A DNA stretch of 64,000 bases from an uncultured Ruminiclostridium sp. GTDB lineage: Bacteria > Bacillota > Clostridia > Oscillospirales > Ruminococcaceae. How positions within the stretch are numbered: the stretch's first letter is position 1; the number at the start of each line of letters is the position of its first letter. The stretch lies in contig CANQXF010000001.1 of assembly GCA_947627695.1 (NCBI GenBank), positions 183,570-247,569 of the forward strand, in the 5' to 3' direction. Both the position numbers and the translations under genes were made by a program. This document shows, in pieces, positions 16,945-25,074 of this stretch. Under the pieces are notes generated by a model. That model was not told the origin of the DNA. It made no database searches and saw only the letters and a program-made list of their open reading frames with translations.

Positions 16945-17904
16945 ATGAAAAAAATAAAAATTATTTTATCAGTATTGATATTATCGCTGTTTATCGGGCT
17001 TTGCGGCTGTTCCACCCACAGCGAAGATGAAAACAGCACAAAGCTCAAAATAGTTACCACGATTTTCCCGCCTTATGATTTTGCAAGGCAGATAGGCGGA
17101 GATAAGGCGGAAATAACTATGCTTGTTACCCCTGGCGGAGAAAGTCACGCTTATGAGCCCACGCCGCAGGATATAACGGCGGTGAAAAACTGCGATATTT
17201 TTATTTGCTCTGGCGGGGAGTCGGATGTATGGACGGGAAAAATTCTTTCTGCGATAGGCAGTGAGGATATTGACGTTATCAGTATGATGGACTGCGTTGA
17301 AACGGTGGAGGAGGAGCATTCCGAGGGAATGACGGAGGGCGTTTCGGTTCACGGGGAAGAAACGGAATACGACGAACATGTCTGGACCTCTATCAGAAAC
17401 GCTGAAATTATTTCAGACGTTATTTGCAGGAAAATGGCGGAAATTGACGGCGAGAACGCGGAATTTTACCAAAAAAATGCCGATGAGTATATAAAAAGGC
17501 TGAATGAGCTTGACAAGGAATACGAAAAAGTTGTTGATAAAGCGGAAAATAAAGTTCTTGTGTTTGGGGACAGATTTCCGTTCAGGTATTTGTGCAGGGA
17601 TTACGGGCTGGAATATTACGCCGCGTTCCCGGGGTGCAGCACCTCTACCGACGTCAGCGCCGTTACGGTGTCGTTCCTTATAAATAAGGTGAGGGAGCTG
17701 TCAATTCCCGCTGTGTATTACGTTGAGTTCAGCGCGGGGAAAGTGGCGGAGGTCATTTCGGAGGAAACGGGAGCGCAGGCTCTGATGTTTCATTCCTGCC
17801 ACACTGTTTCAAAAGACGATTTTGAAAACGGAGTTACCTATGAACAGCTTATGAGAGGAAATCTTGAGGTTCTTGAAAGGGGGCTTGGAGTTGAAACAAA
17901 TTGA
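16945..17904 (+). CDS. znuA: Zinc ABC transporter substrate-binding lipoprotein
   Basis: ATG 16945 opens a signal peptide with lipobox LCGC (Cys22), giving a 319-residue lipoprotein anchored outside the membrane. The cluster A-I substrate-binding fold is shown by IVTTIFPPYDFARQIGGD, SHAYEPTPQDI (metal ligand His), a His/Glu-rich loop (about residues 130-145) followed by DEHVWTS (second ligand), and FGDRFPFRYL with EYYAAFPGCS. The His/Glu loop favours zinc. Its 3' end overlaps znuC. Confidence 0.92.
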   Translation: MKKIKIILSVLILSLFIGLCGCSTHSEDENSTKLKIVTTIFPPYDFARQIGGDKAEITMLVTPGGESHAYEPTPQDITAVKNCDIFICSGGESDVWTGKILSAIGSEDIDVISMMDCVETVEEEHSEGMTEGVSVHGEETEYDEHVWTSIRNAEIISDVICRKMAEIDGENAEFYQKNADEYIKRLNELDKEYEKVVDKAENKVLVFGDRFPFRYLCRDYGLEYYAAFPGCSTSTDVSAVTVSFLINKVRELSIPAVYYVEFSAGKVAEVISEETGAQALMFHSCHTVSKDDFENGVTYEQLMRGNLEVLERGLGVETN

Positions 17905-18610
17905 ATGTGAAGGGCTTTCAATGTCATATGAGGGCGTTGCGGCGTTCAAGGATATATCGTTTTCGGTGGAAAGCGGAGATTATCTGCTTATTCTGGGAGA
18001 GAACGGGTCGGGGAAAAGTACGCTGGTAAAGGGAATACTGGGACTTAAAGAGCCGTCTGCGGGGAAAATTGCTTTTAACGAGATAACTCCCAGGCAGATA
18101 GGTTATCTTCCTCAGCAAAACGCCATACAAAAGGATTTTCCCGCCACCGTTCAGGAGGTGGTGCTGTCGGGCTGTCTGGGAGCAGGCGGTTTTTGCCCTT
18201 TCTATACGAAAAAACAAAGGCAGGCGGCGGATAAAAGCATTCGTCACCTGCATCTGGAGGATATAAGGAAAAAGAGCTTTCGTGATCTGTCAGGCGGTCA
18301 GCAGCAGAGAGTCCTGATAGCAAGAGCGCTTTGCGCAACGGACAAAATGCTGCTTCTGGACGAGCCTGTGACGGGACTTGACGCTGTTATGACAGCGGAG
18401 CTTTATGATATTACGGAGCATTTGAACAAGGTACACAAAACTACGATAATAATGATCTCACACGATATTGCAAACGCTTTGAAATATGCGAACAAGGTGC
18501 TTCATCTTTCGGCGGGAAACAGCTTTTTCGGCACTGCCGAGGAATATGTCCGCACTGAATTTTACAAAAATATGACGGGAGGCGGGAACGATGGAAAATA
18601 TTCTTGCTGA
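17891..18610 (+). CDS. znuC: Zinc ABC transporter ATP-binding protein
   Basis: A 239-residue ATPase with Walker A GENGSGKST (about residue 37), signature [15 protein letters not shown], Walker B MLLLDEPVTGLD and the switch HD in MISHDIANAL. No ATG is available; TTG 17891 is preferred since AAGGGGG lies 8 bases upstream, inside the end of znuA, which it overlaps by 14 bases. TTG 17864 and TTG 17885 are alternatives. It overlaps znuB by 20 bases. Confidence 0.92.
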   Translation: MKQIECEGLSMSYEGVAAFKDISFSVESGDYLLILGENGSGKSTLVKGILGLKEPSAGKIAFNEITPRQIGYLPQQNAIQKDFPATVQEVVLSGCLGAGGFCPFYTKKQRQAADKSIRHLHLEDIRKKSFRDLSGGQQQRVLIARALCATDKMLLLDEPVTGLDAVMTAELYDITEHLNKVHKTTIIMISHDIANALKYANKVLHLSAGNSFFGTAEEYVRTEFYKNMTGGGNDGKYSC

Positions 18611-19415
18611 AATGCTGTCATATGATTTTATTTTAAGGGCGCTGCTGGTGGGACTGCTGGTGTCGCTGTGCGCTTCCCTGCTGGGGTCGAGTCTGGTACT
18701 GAAAAGATATTCAATGATAGGTGACGGACTGAGCCATGTGGGTTACGGCGCGCTGGCGTTTGCGGCGGCGTTCAACTTAGCACCGCTTTATGTAGCGATA
18801 CCTGTGGTGGTAGCGGCGGCGTTTTTCCTGCTGAGATTAAGTCAGAACAGCAGGCTCAAAGGGGACGCGCTTATCGCTATCATTTCAAGCAGTGCGCTGG
18901 CTATCGGAATGATAATCATTTCGGTTTTTCAGGTGAACATAGACGTAAACAGCTATATGTTCGGAAGTATACTTGCTTTGCAGCAGGAGGACGTGGCGGT
19001 GAGCGTTGTGTCTTCGCTGGCGGTGATAGCGCTTTATATACTGTTTTACAACAAAATATTCAGCGTTACATTTGACGAGAGCTTCTCAAAGGCTACGGGA
19101 ATAAAAACAGGGCTTTACAACGGACTTATAGCATTGCTCACCGCTGTGGTGATAGTGGTGGGAATGAGGCTTATGGGAGCGCTGCTTATTTCAAGTCTGG
19201 TGATATTCCCCTCACTTACAGCGATGAGAGTGTGCAAAAGCTATCGGGGAGTGACGGTGTTTTCCGTTGTCATTTCAATAGTCTGCTTTATAACGGGACT
19301 GGTGATAACCTTTTATCTGCCCGTTCCAACGGGAGCGTGCATCGTGGTGGTAGATCTGGCGGCATTCCTTATTTGTACATTGGTCGGAAAAATAAAAAGC
19401 GCTGTAAGAAAATAA
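18591..19415 (+). CDS. znuB: Zinc ABC transporter permease
   Basis: A 274-residue integral membrane protein of the ABC-3 family with about eight hydrophobic segments, for example LRALLVGLLVSLCASLLG. The family pattern SMIGDGLSHVGYGALAFA is near residue 42, and GMRLMGALLISSLVIFPS near residue 190. It completes the zinc importer with znuA and znuC; the start overlaps the end of znuC. It is the last gene of the operon. Confidence 0.92.
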   Translation: MENILAEMLSYDFILRALLVGLLVSLCASLLGSSLVLKRYSMIGDGLSHVGYGALAFAAAFNLAPLYVAIPVVVAAAFFLLRLSQNSRLKGDALIAIISSSALAIGMIIISVFQVNIDVNSYMFGSILALQQEDVAVSVVSSLAVIALYILFYNKIFSVTFDESFSKATGIKTGLYNGLIALLTAVVIVVGMRLMGALLISSLVIFPSLTAMRVCKSYRGVTVFSVVISIVCFITGLVITFYLPVPTGACIVVVDLAAFLICTLVGKIKSAVRK

Positions 19416-19429
19416 TCATAATTTCGGTA

Positions 19430-19458
19430 TTGATTTTTTGAGGGAAATTAAGTATACT
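19430..19458 (+). promoter_or_regulatory. Predicted promoter of nrdG
   Basis: TTGATT (19430-19435), 17 bases, TATACT (19453-19458), ending 44 bases before the nrdG ATG. It allows nrdG and the following lipoprotein gene to be expressed separately from the zinc operon. Confidence 0.55.
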
Positions 19459-19502
19459 TGATTACGGAAGATATAAGCGTTTTGATTTGAAAGGAAATTA
19501 TC

Positions 19503-20003
19503 ATGAAAATAAAACTGGCGGGGCTGGTGGCAGATTCAATTGTTGACGGACCGGGATTTCGCTTTACTATATTCACACAAGGGTGTCCTCATCACTGCGA
19601 GGGCTGTCACAATCCGCAGACACATGATTTTGAGGGCGGAAGGTACGCCGACTGTGATAAAATAATCGAAAAGATACACGAAAACAAGCTGACAAAGGGC
19701 GTGACCTTTTCGGGAGGAGAGCCGTTCTGTCAGCCTGAAGCCTGCGCTTATCTGGCAGAAAGGCTGAAAAAGGACTATCATCTTATGAGCTATACGGGAT
19801 TTACCTTTGAACAGCTTTTGGAAATGAGCGAAAAAAACAGCGATGTTAAAAAGTTTCTGGGACTGATGGACGTTATCATAGACGGAAAATTCATTCTCTC
19901 TCAGCGCAGTCTGGAGCTGAAATATAAAGGAAGCAGAAATCAACGCACTATCGACGTGCAGGAGAGCCTGAAGCAAGGGAGAGCAGTGGAAATTGAGATA
20001 TAG
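19503..20003 (+). CDS. nrdG: Anaerobic ribonucleoside-triphosphate reductase activating protein
   Basis: A 166-residue radical SAM enzyme that installs the glycyl radical on the class III ribonucleotide reductase NrdD. The [4Fe-4S] motif CPHHCEGC is at about residues 27-34, preceded by GPGFRFTIFTQG, and the S-adenosylmethionine-binding GVTFSGGEPFCQ is near residue 74. ATG 19503 follows GAAAGGAAATTATC. No nrdD gene is in this window. Its end overlaps the next gene by 11 bases. Confidence 0.95.
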   Translation: MKIKLAGLVADSIVDGPGFRFTIFTQGCPHHCEGCHNPQTHDFEGGRYADCDKIIEKIHENKLTKGVTFSGGEPFCQPEACAYLAERLKKDYHLMSYTGFTFEQLLEMSEKNSDVKKFLGLMDVIIDGKFILSQRSLELKYKGSRNQRTIDVQESLKQGRAVEIEI

Positions 20004-21612
20004 ATTTACGGCTTTGCTGCTGTCGGCGGCTTTGTGCCTTTCGGTAAGCGGCTGTCAGGAAAGCGACGGAACGGGATATGTTTTCAAGTACGATATTCCC
20101 TCAAATCCCGCTACTCTGGACCCGCAGACTGCTTATGACGGCTCTTCGCTTGAAATAATCGCAAATATGTTCACAGGGCTTCTTAAAACCGACAGCGAAG
20201 GAAATGTGGAATGTGCCGCCGCAGAAAGCTATGATGTGAGCGACGACGGGTTGGTATACACGTTTAAGCTGAGAGAGGATATTTTCTGGACAGACGGCGA
20301 CGAGTTCAAGGCGCAATGCACCGCAAACGACTTTGTGTTCGGATTTCAGAGGTTGTTGAAGCCTGCTACCAAATCGGTCAACGCAGGAGATTTTTTCTGC
20401 ATAAAAAATGCGCAGGCGGTGAATAAGGGAGTTTTGACTGACTTATCACAATTGGGCGTAAGGGCTGAGAACGATTTTACGCTTGAGATAACACTGGAAT
20501 ATCCCAATCCTTCATTTCCTGTTATGCTGACGACCACTCCCGCAATGCCCTGCAACGAGGAATATTATTACAGCACCGACGGAAAATACGGACTGACAAG
20601 CGACGCTATCGCATCGAACGGGGCATTTTATCTTTATAAATGGAGCTATGACTATTGGAGCACGGATAACAATTACGTCATTCTGCGGGTAAATCCCGAA
20701 AACAACAAAAACGGTGAGGTTTGCCCTTACGGGCTGAATTTCTTCATAGAGGAACCTGACAGATTTCAGAATTTTATTGACGAGCAGAGCCACGTTTATA
20801 TCACTTCGGGAAACGAAGCTGCAAAGCTGCTTGAAATGGGATATTCATACAGCGAAAATAAAAACGGAACGATAGGCGTGCTTTTCAACACGAAGGACGA
20901 AAACTTCAGAAACGCTGATCTGAGAAAGGCGCTGGCTTACAGCATAAATTCAGCAAAAATAGAATTGGAGATTGACGGTTACGAAAAGGCGAAAAGCCTT
21001 ATTCCCTCCTCGATAAAATTGGGGGACGAAGCATACCGTGATATAGTAAAGGAAAGCTCTGCGCTCACCTATGACAGCAAGACGGCTGATACGGCTTTAA
21101 AAAACGCTTTTGAGCATATCGACCGTTCCTGTATGTCTGGGACTACGCTATATATTCCGGATAACGACGCTGTTGAGGATTACGTTTCCTCGGTGGCTCA
21201 GCAGTGGCAGGCTGAGCTTGGATTTTACTGCAATATAAAAAGGCTTGAGCAGGGCGAATATGACAGTGTGCTGAAAAGCGGCAATTTTGATATGATAGTA
21301 ACCGATATTTCGGGCAGCTTTAACAGTCCGTATGCTTATTTATCCTCGTTTATCTCCAATGGCGGCGGGAATTACGGCGGGTACTCAAACGGAGAGTTTG
21401 ATATGCTGATGTCAAGAGCAGAAAGTGCAAAAACTGTTGATGAAGGGGCTGAGCTTTATTTGCAGGCGGAAAAGAACGTGACAGGTTCAGCGGCGTTCAT
21501 ACCGCTGCTGGAGCAAAGCAAGTACGCATTCTTTGGGGAGGACTGCGAGGATATTATTTATAACCCGTTTACAGATACGGTGATTTTTGAGAAGGCAAAA
21601 AGGTTTGACTGA
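19993..21612 (+). CDS. Peptide/nickel-type ABC transporter substrate-binding lipoprotein (OppA-like)
   Basis: A 539-residue lipoprotein with lipobox SVSGC (Cys21) and the cluster C solute-binding fold. The signatures are NPATLDPQTAYDG, IIANMFTGLLKTD, a DGLVYTFKLREDIFWTDGD-type strand region, and FVFGFQRLLKP; later IGVLFNTKDENFRNADLRKAL (in part). The start appears to be TTG 19993, overlapping the end of nrdG. No permease or ATPase genes of an oligopeptide system accompany it, so it may serve a transporter encoded elsewhere or act as a peptide sensor. A strong terminator follows 9 bases after the stop. Confidence 0.9.
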   Translation: MRYRFTALLLSAALCLSVSGCQESDGTGYVFKYDIPSNPATLDPQTAYDGSSLEIIANMFTGLLKTDSEGNVECAAAESYDVSDDGLVYTFKLREDIFWTDGDEFKAQCTANDFVFGFQRLLKPATKSVNAGDFFCIKNAQAVNKGVLTDLSQLGVRAENDFTLEITLEYPNPSFPVMLTTTPAMPCNEEYYYSTDGKYGLTSDAIASNGAFYLYKWSYDYWSTDNNYVILRVNPENNKNGEVCPYGLNFFIEEPDRFQNFIDEQSHVYITSGNEAAKLLEMGYSYSENKNGTIGVLFNTKDENFRNADLRKALAYSINSAKIELEIDGYEKAKSLIPSSIKLGDEAYRDIVKESSALTYDSKTADTALKNAFEHIDRSCMSGTTLYIPDNDAVEDYVSSVAQQWQAELGFYCNIKRLEQGEYDSVLKSGNFDMIVTDISGSFNSPYAYLSSFISNGGGNYGGYSNGEFDMLMSRAESAKTVDEGAELYLQAEKNVTGSAAFIPLLEQSKYAFFGEDCEDIIYNPFTDTVIFEKAKRFD

Positions 21613-21620
21613 TAAAACAA

Positions 21621-21654
21621 AAACTTCCGCAGTATCGAACTGCGGAAGTTTTTT
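21621..21654. terminator. Bidirectional rho-independent terminator
   Basis: A perfect 13-base stem (21621-21633 with 21639-21651) with a 5-base loop, flanked by T-runs on both strands. It ends the OppA-like gene on the plus strand and argF on the minus strand. Confidence 0.88.
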
Positions 21655-21667
21655 CTTTAAAATCAAA

Positions 21668-22570
21668 TCAGCTCATCAGCTTTACCATTACGGCTTTCTG
21701 GGCGTGGAGACGGTTTTCTGCCTCGTCAAATATTTCGTTTGCGTGAGCCTCAAATACCTTGGCGGTTATCTCCTCCTCGCGATGGGCGGGAAGGCAGTGC
21801 ATTACCATTGCGTCCTGATTTGCAACTGACATAACTTCATCATTTATCTGATAGCCGTTGAAGGCTATCTTTCTTTTTTCCGCTTCGCTTTCCTGTCCCA
21901 TTGACGCCCAGACGTCGGTGAAAAGAACGTCCGCGCCTTCAGCGGCGGTCTTAGGGTCGTTTACAAGCTTGAAGTTGGGGTAAGCTTTTGCAAAATCAAG
22001 AACGGTGCTATCTGGATAATAGCCCTCTGGGCAAGCGACGGAAACGCTCATTCCTACCTTTAAACAGCCTACTATCAGCGAATTTGCCATATTGTTGCCG
22101 TCGCCGATGTAGCACATTTTAAGTCCGTCTAGCTTGTTCTTGTACTCCCTTACAGTCATAAGGTCGGCAAGGACCTGACAGGGGTGACAATAATCGGTAA
22201 GTCCGTTTATAATAGGTATCGAACCGTATTCGGCAAGGTCTTCCACCTCTTTCTGAGCGAATGTTCTTATCATAATGCCGTCAAGGTATCTTGAAAGGAC
22301 TCTCGCCGTGTCCTGAACAGGCTCGCCTCTACCTATCTGAAGCTCACTAGAGGACAGGAACAGAGCATATCCGCCAAGCTGATACATTCCCGTTTCAAAG
22401 CTGACTCTGGTTCTGGTGGATGCCTTCTCGAAGATCATTCCGAGAGTTTTGCCTTTAAGATGATTGTGGGGTATGCCGTGCTTCTGCTCGTATTTGAGCT
22501 GGTCGGCAAGATTTAAAATGTCGGTTATTTCCTCAGTGGTGAGGTCCTGAAGCTTTAACAGGTGTTTCAT
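21668..22570 (-). CDS. argF: Ornithine carbamoyltransferase
   Basis: A 300-residue enzyme that makes citrulline from ornithine and carbamoyl phosphate. Seen: the carbamoyl-phosphate motif EKASTRTRVSFE (about residues 43-54), GRGEPVQDTARVLSRYLDG, NGLTDYCHPCQVLAD and the ornithine-binding region with MHCLPAHREEE. The frame opens upstream to 22696, but ATG 22570 has AAAGGGA before it and matches the family N-terminus. It is the last gene of the arginine operon, 13 bases after the GNAT gene; no carbamoyl-phosphate synthase genes are in the window. Confidence 0.95.
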   Translation of the reverse strand: MKHLLKLQDLTTEEITDILNLADQLKYEQKHGIPHNHLKGKTLGMIFEKASTRTRVSFETGMYQLGGYALFLSSSELQIGRGEPVQDTARVLSRYLDGIMIRTFAQKEVEDLAEYGSIPIINGLTDYCHPCQVLADLMTVREYKNKLDGLKMCYIGDGNNMANSLIVGCLKVGMSVSVACPEGYYPDSTVLDFAKAYPNFKLVNDPKTAAEGADVLFTDVWASMGQESEAEKRKIAFNGYQINDEVMSVANQDAMVMHCLPAHREEEITAKVFEAHANEIFDEAENRLHAQKAVMVKLMS

Positions 22571-22583
22571 TATGGTTCCCTTT

Positions 22584-23018
22584 CTATTTGTTATTTTGAT
22601 CAAGTGACAGGTTAAAATAATTAAGATCCGTGCGCTGTTCCCAGCCGCTTGACCGCCAGAATGTGTTTCCCAACTCGTTAGATGTAAAGCAGACAAGAGC
22701 GCACTTATTTATATTCTCAGCTTTAAGCGCTTCGCAGGCGAGCTGTACAAGACGGGAGGCTATTCCCTGCCCTCTGTATTGCGGGAGGACGCAGGTATGA
22801 TAAATATATCCCCGACGACCGTCGTGGCCGCACATAATACAGCCGACTATTTTACTGTCATCTGCCGCAACAAAGCTGGTGGACGGATTTCTTTTCAGGT
22901 ACCTCTCAATCCCCTCTCTGCTGTCGTCAAGACTGCGAAGCCCAATTCCGTCTATGCTGTTCCATAAAAACGACACTTCGTCATAGTCTGAGATGATCAG
23001 ATTTCTGTATTTTATCAT
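22584..23018 (-). CDS. GNAT family N-acetyltransferase within the arginine operon
   Basis: A 144-residue acetyltransferase. The acetyl-CoA loop is VLPQYRGQGIASRLVQLA (about residues 79-96), followed by NKCALVCFTSNELGNTFWRSSGWEQR, shown here only as a region near residue 105-130. ATG 23018 is chosen over TTG 23036, which lies inside argD. It sits between argD and argF, 7 bases after the argD stop. It is small for an N-acetylglutamate synthase; with argJ present the cycle does not need one, so the substrate stays open. Confidence 0.85.
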   Translation of the reverse strand: MIKYRNLIISDYDEVSFLWNSIDGIGLRSLDDSREGIERYLKRNPSTSFVAADDSKIVGCIMCGHDGRRGYIYHTCVLPQYRGQGIASRLVQLACEALKAENINKCALVCFTSNELGNTFWRSSGWEQRTDLNYFNLSLDQNNK

Positions 23019-23025
23019 TTTTATC

Positions 23026-24192
23026 TCACTTTTCAAGTATGTCTTTAAGTATAGAAATTCCTTTGTCTATTTCTTCATAGGTTATTGTAAGAGGCGGCAG
23101 GAAGCGCACCTTTTCCTTTGCGGTGAGCAGGAGAAGTCCGTTGTCAAGGGCGGCTTTCACAACGTCTGCCGATGACTTTGTTTTTAACGCTGCGCCAAGC
23201 ATAAGTCCCATTCCGTCGACTGAAGTTATTTCGGATATTTCAAGCAGCCTTTCACGGAGGTATTTTCCTTTTTCGGCTACTTCATTCTGATTTTTTTCAT
23301 CGGAGATAAAGTCAAGGACTGCGTTTCCGCCTGCGCAGGCTATGGGATTGCCGCCGAAGGTGGAACCGTGAGTTCCCTTTCCCAGAACGTCTGCACATTT
23401 TTCACCTGCAAGGCAGGCACCCATCGGTATGCCACCTGCGATTCCCTTTGCTAAAGTGGAGATATCGGCTTTATGGCCGAAGTTGTCCCCTGCAAGGAAT
23501 TTTCCCGTTCTGCCGACGCCTGTCTGCACCTCGTCGGCAATTGTCAGAACGTCTTTTTTTGCGCAAAGGTCAAAAATTTCATCTACAAAATCCTGACTCA
23601 GCGGCACTACTCCGCCCTCGCCCTGAATATACTCAAACATCACGGCGCAAACGGTATCATCCAGCTTTGCTTTCAAATCGTCTATGTCGTTGGCGTTGAC
23701 GTATATAAAGCCCTCAACAAAGGGGAAAAAGTAGTTGTGGAAAACGTCCTGTCCCGTTGCGGAAAGGGTGCAGAGCGTTCTGCCGTGAAAGCTGTTCACA
23801 AGAGTTATTATATTGTGTCTGCCTTTGCCGTATTTATCAAAGCTGTATTTTCTCGCAAGCTTTATGGCACATTCGTTTGCCTCGGCTCCGCTGTTGCCGA
23901 AAAAGACCTTGCTGTAGCCGGTTACGTTGCAGAGCTTTTCGGCAAAATCAGCCTGAACTTTGGTGTAATAATAGTTTGAGGTGTGCTGTATGGCCTTTAC
24001 CTGCCCGCAGACGGCGTTCACCCAGTTGTCATTGCAAAAGCCGAGGCTGTTAGTGCCTATGCCTGAACCGAAATCTATATACTGTTTTCCGTTTTCATCG
24101 GTAGCTGTACGGTTTTCGCCTTTTTCCAGAACAAGGTCGTATCTGCCGTAGGTGGGCATAACGTGCTTGTTGAACTGTTCTATGGTGTTCAT
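23026..24192 (-). CDS. argD: Acetylornithine aminotransferase
   Basis: A 388-residue PLP-dependent class III aminotransferase acting on N-acetylglutamate semialdehyde in arginine synthesis. Visible are GSGIGTNSLGF, FFGNSGAEANECAIKLAR (about residues 97-114), FHGRTLCTLSATG, the cofactor motif LTIADEVQTGVGRTGK (near 215) and the active-site lysine in STLAKGIAGG. The gene lies 23 bases after argB, with AAAGGACATAA before the ATG. Confidence 0.95.
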   Translation of the reverse strand: MNTIEQFNKHVMPTYGRYDLVLEKGENRTATDENGKQYIDFGSGIGTNSLGFCNDNWVNAVCGQVKAIQHTSNYYYTKVQADFAEKLCNVTGYSKVFFGNSGAEANECAIKLARKYSFDKYGKGRHNIITLVNSFHGRTLCTLSATGQDVFHNYFFPFVEGFIYVNANDIDDLKAKLDDTVCAVMFEYIQGEGGVVPLSQDFVDEIFDLCAKKDVLTIADEVQTGVGRTGKFLAGDNFGHKADISTLAKGIAGGIPMGACLAGEKCADVLGKGTHGSTFGGNPIACAGGNAVLDFISDEKNQNEVAEKGKYLRERLLEISEITSVDGMGLMLGAALKTKSSADVVKAALDNGLLLLTAKEKVRFLPPLTITYEEIDKGISILKDILEK

Positions 24193-24215
24193 TTTATGTC
24201 CTTTCCCCTCGTTTC

Positions 24216-25061
24216 TCAGCTGATTATCATTGTTCCTGCGCCTTCGTTGGTGAGGAGCTCTATCAGGATCGAGTGAGGTATTCTGCCGTCGATTATGTTT
24301 GCTTTGGAAACGCCTCGGCGCACTGCCTCAACGCAGCAGTCTATCTTGGGTATCATTCCGCCTGAAACTATTCCCTGACGCTTGAGGTATGGCACTTCGC
24401 TCACTCCCACGGTATGAATGAGGGTGCTGTCATCGTCCTTGTTTTCAAGAAGCCCTGCGATATCGGTCATAAGGATAAGGTTTACCGCTTTTATTTCCGC
24501 TGCTATCCTTGCCGCGGCGGTATCGGCGTTGATGTTGTAGACCTGTCCGTCGCCGCCTGAGGCAACAGTGGATATTACGGGGATATAACCTTTGTCAAGG
24601 ACGTCGTTTATCATCTGAGGATCGACTTTTGTTATCTCACCCACAAGACCAAGCTCGGGGTCTTTTTGCTCAGCCTCGATCATATGACCGTCAAGCCCGC
24701 AAAGTCCTACCGCTTTGCCCTTGTGCAGGTGCAAGAGATCTACAAGGTCCTTATTCACCTTGCCGCAAAGGACCATCTGGACGATGTCCATTGTTTCCTC
24801 GTCGGTGTAGCGCAGACCGTTTACAAATCTGCTTTCCTTGCCTGTTTTTTTCAGCATGGCGTTTATCTCGGGTCCGCCGCCGTGGACAAGGACTATCCTT
24901 ATTCCGACAAGTGACAAAAGAACGATATCGGACATTACCGCCTGCTTTAAGGCGTCGTTTGTCATAGCGTTGCCGCCGTATTTTACAACTACGGTCTTGC
25001 CCGAATACTGCTGTATATAAGGCAACGCGTCGTTTAATATCTGCGCTCTGTCAAGCTTCAT
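24216..25061 (-). CDS. argB: Acetylglutamate kinase
   Basis: A 281-residue amino-acid kinase that phosphorylates N-acetylglutamate. It shows the nucleotide motif VVKYGGNAM (about residue 24), VLVHGGGPEINAML (59-72), GLCGLDGHMIEA, NINADTAAARIA and GGMIPKIDCCVEAV. The N-terminal helix and the C-terminal INLL-like HSILIELLTNEGAGT segment resemble arginine-sensitive forms, so feedback control by arginine is possible (inference). It lies 13 bases after argJ. Confidence 0.95.
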   Translation of the reverse strand: MKLDRAQILNDALPYIQQYSGKTVVVKYGGNAMTNDALKQAVMSDIVLLSLVGIRIVLVHGGGPEINAMLKKTGKESRFVNGLRYTDEETMDIVQMVLCGKVNKDLVDLLHLHKGKAVGLCGLDGHMIEAEQKDPELGLVGEITKVDPQMINDVLDKGYIPVISTVASGGDGQVYNINADTAAARIAAEIKAVNLILMTDIAGLLENKDDDSTLIHTVGVSEVPYLKRQGIVSGGMIPKIDCCVEAVRRGVSKANIIDGRIPHSILIELLTNEGAGTMIIS

Positions 25062-25074
25062 CTTTGTTCTCCTC

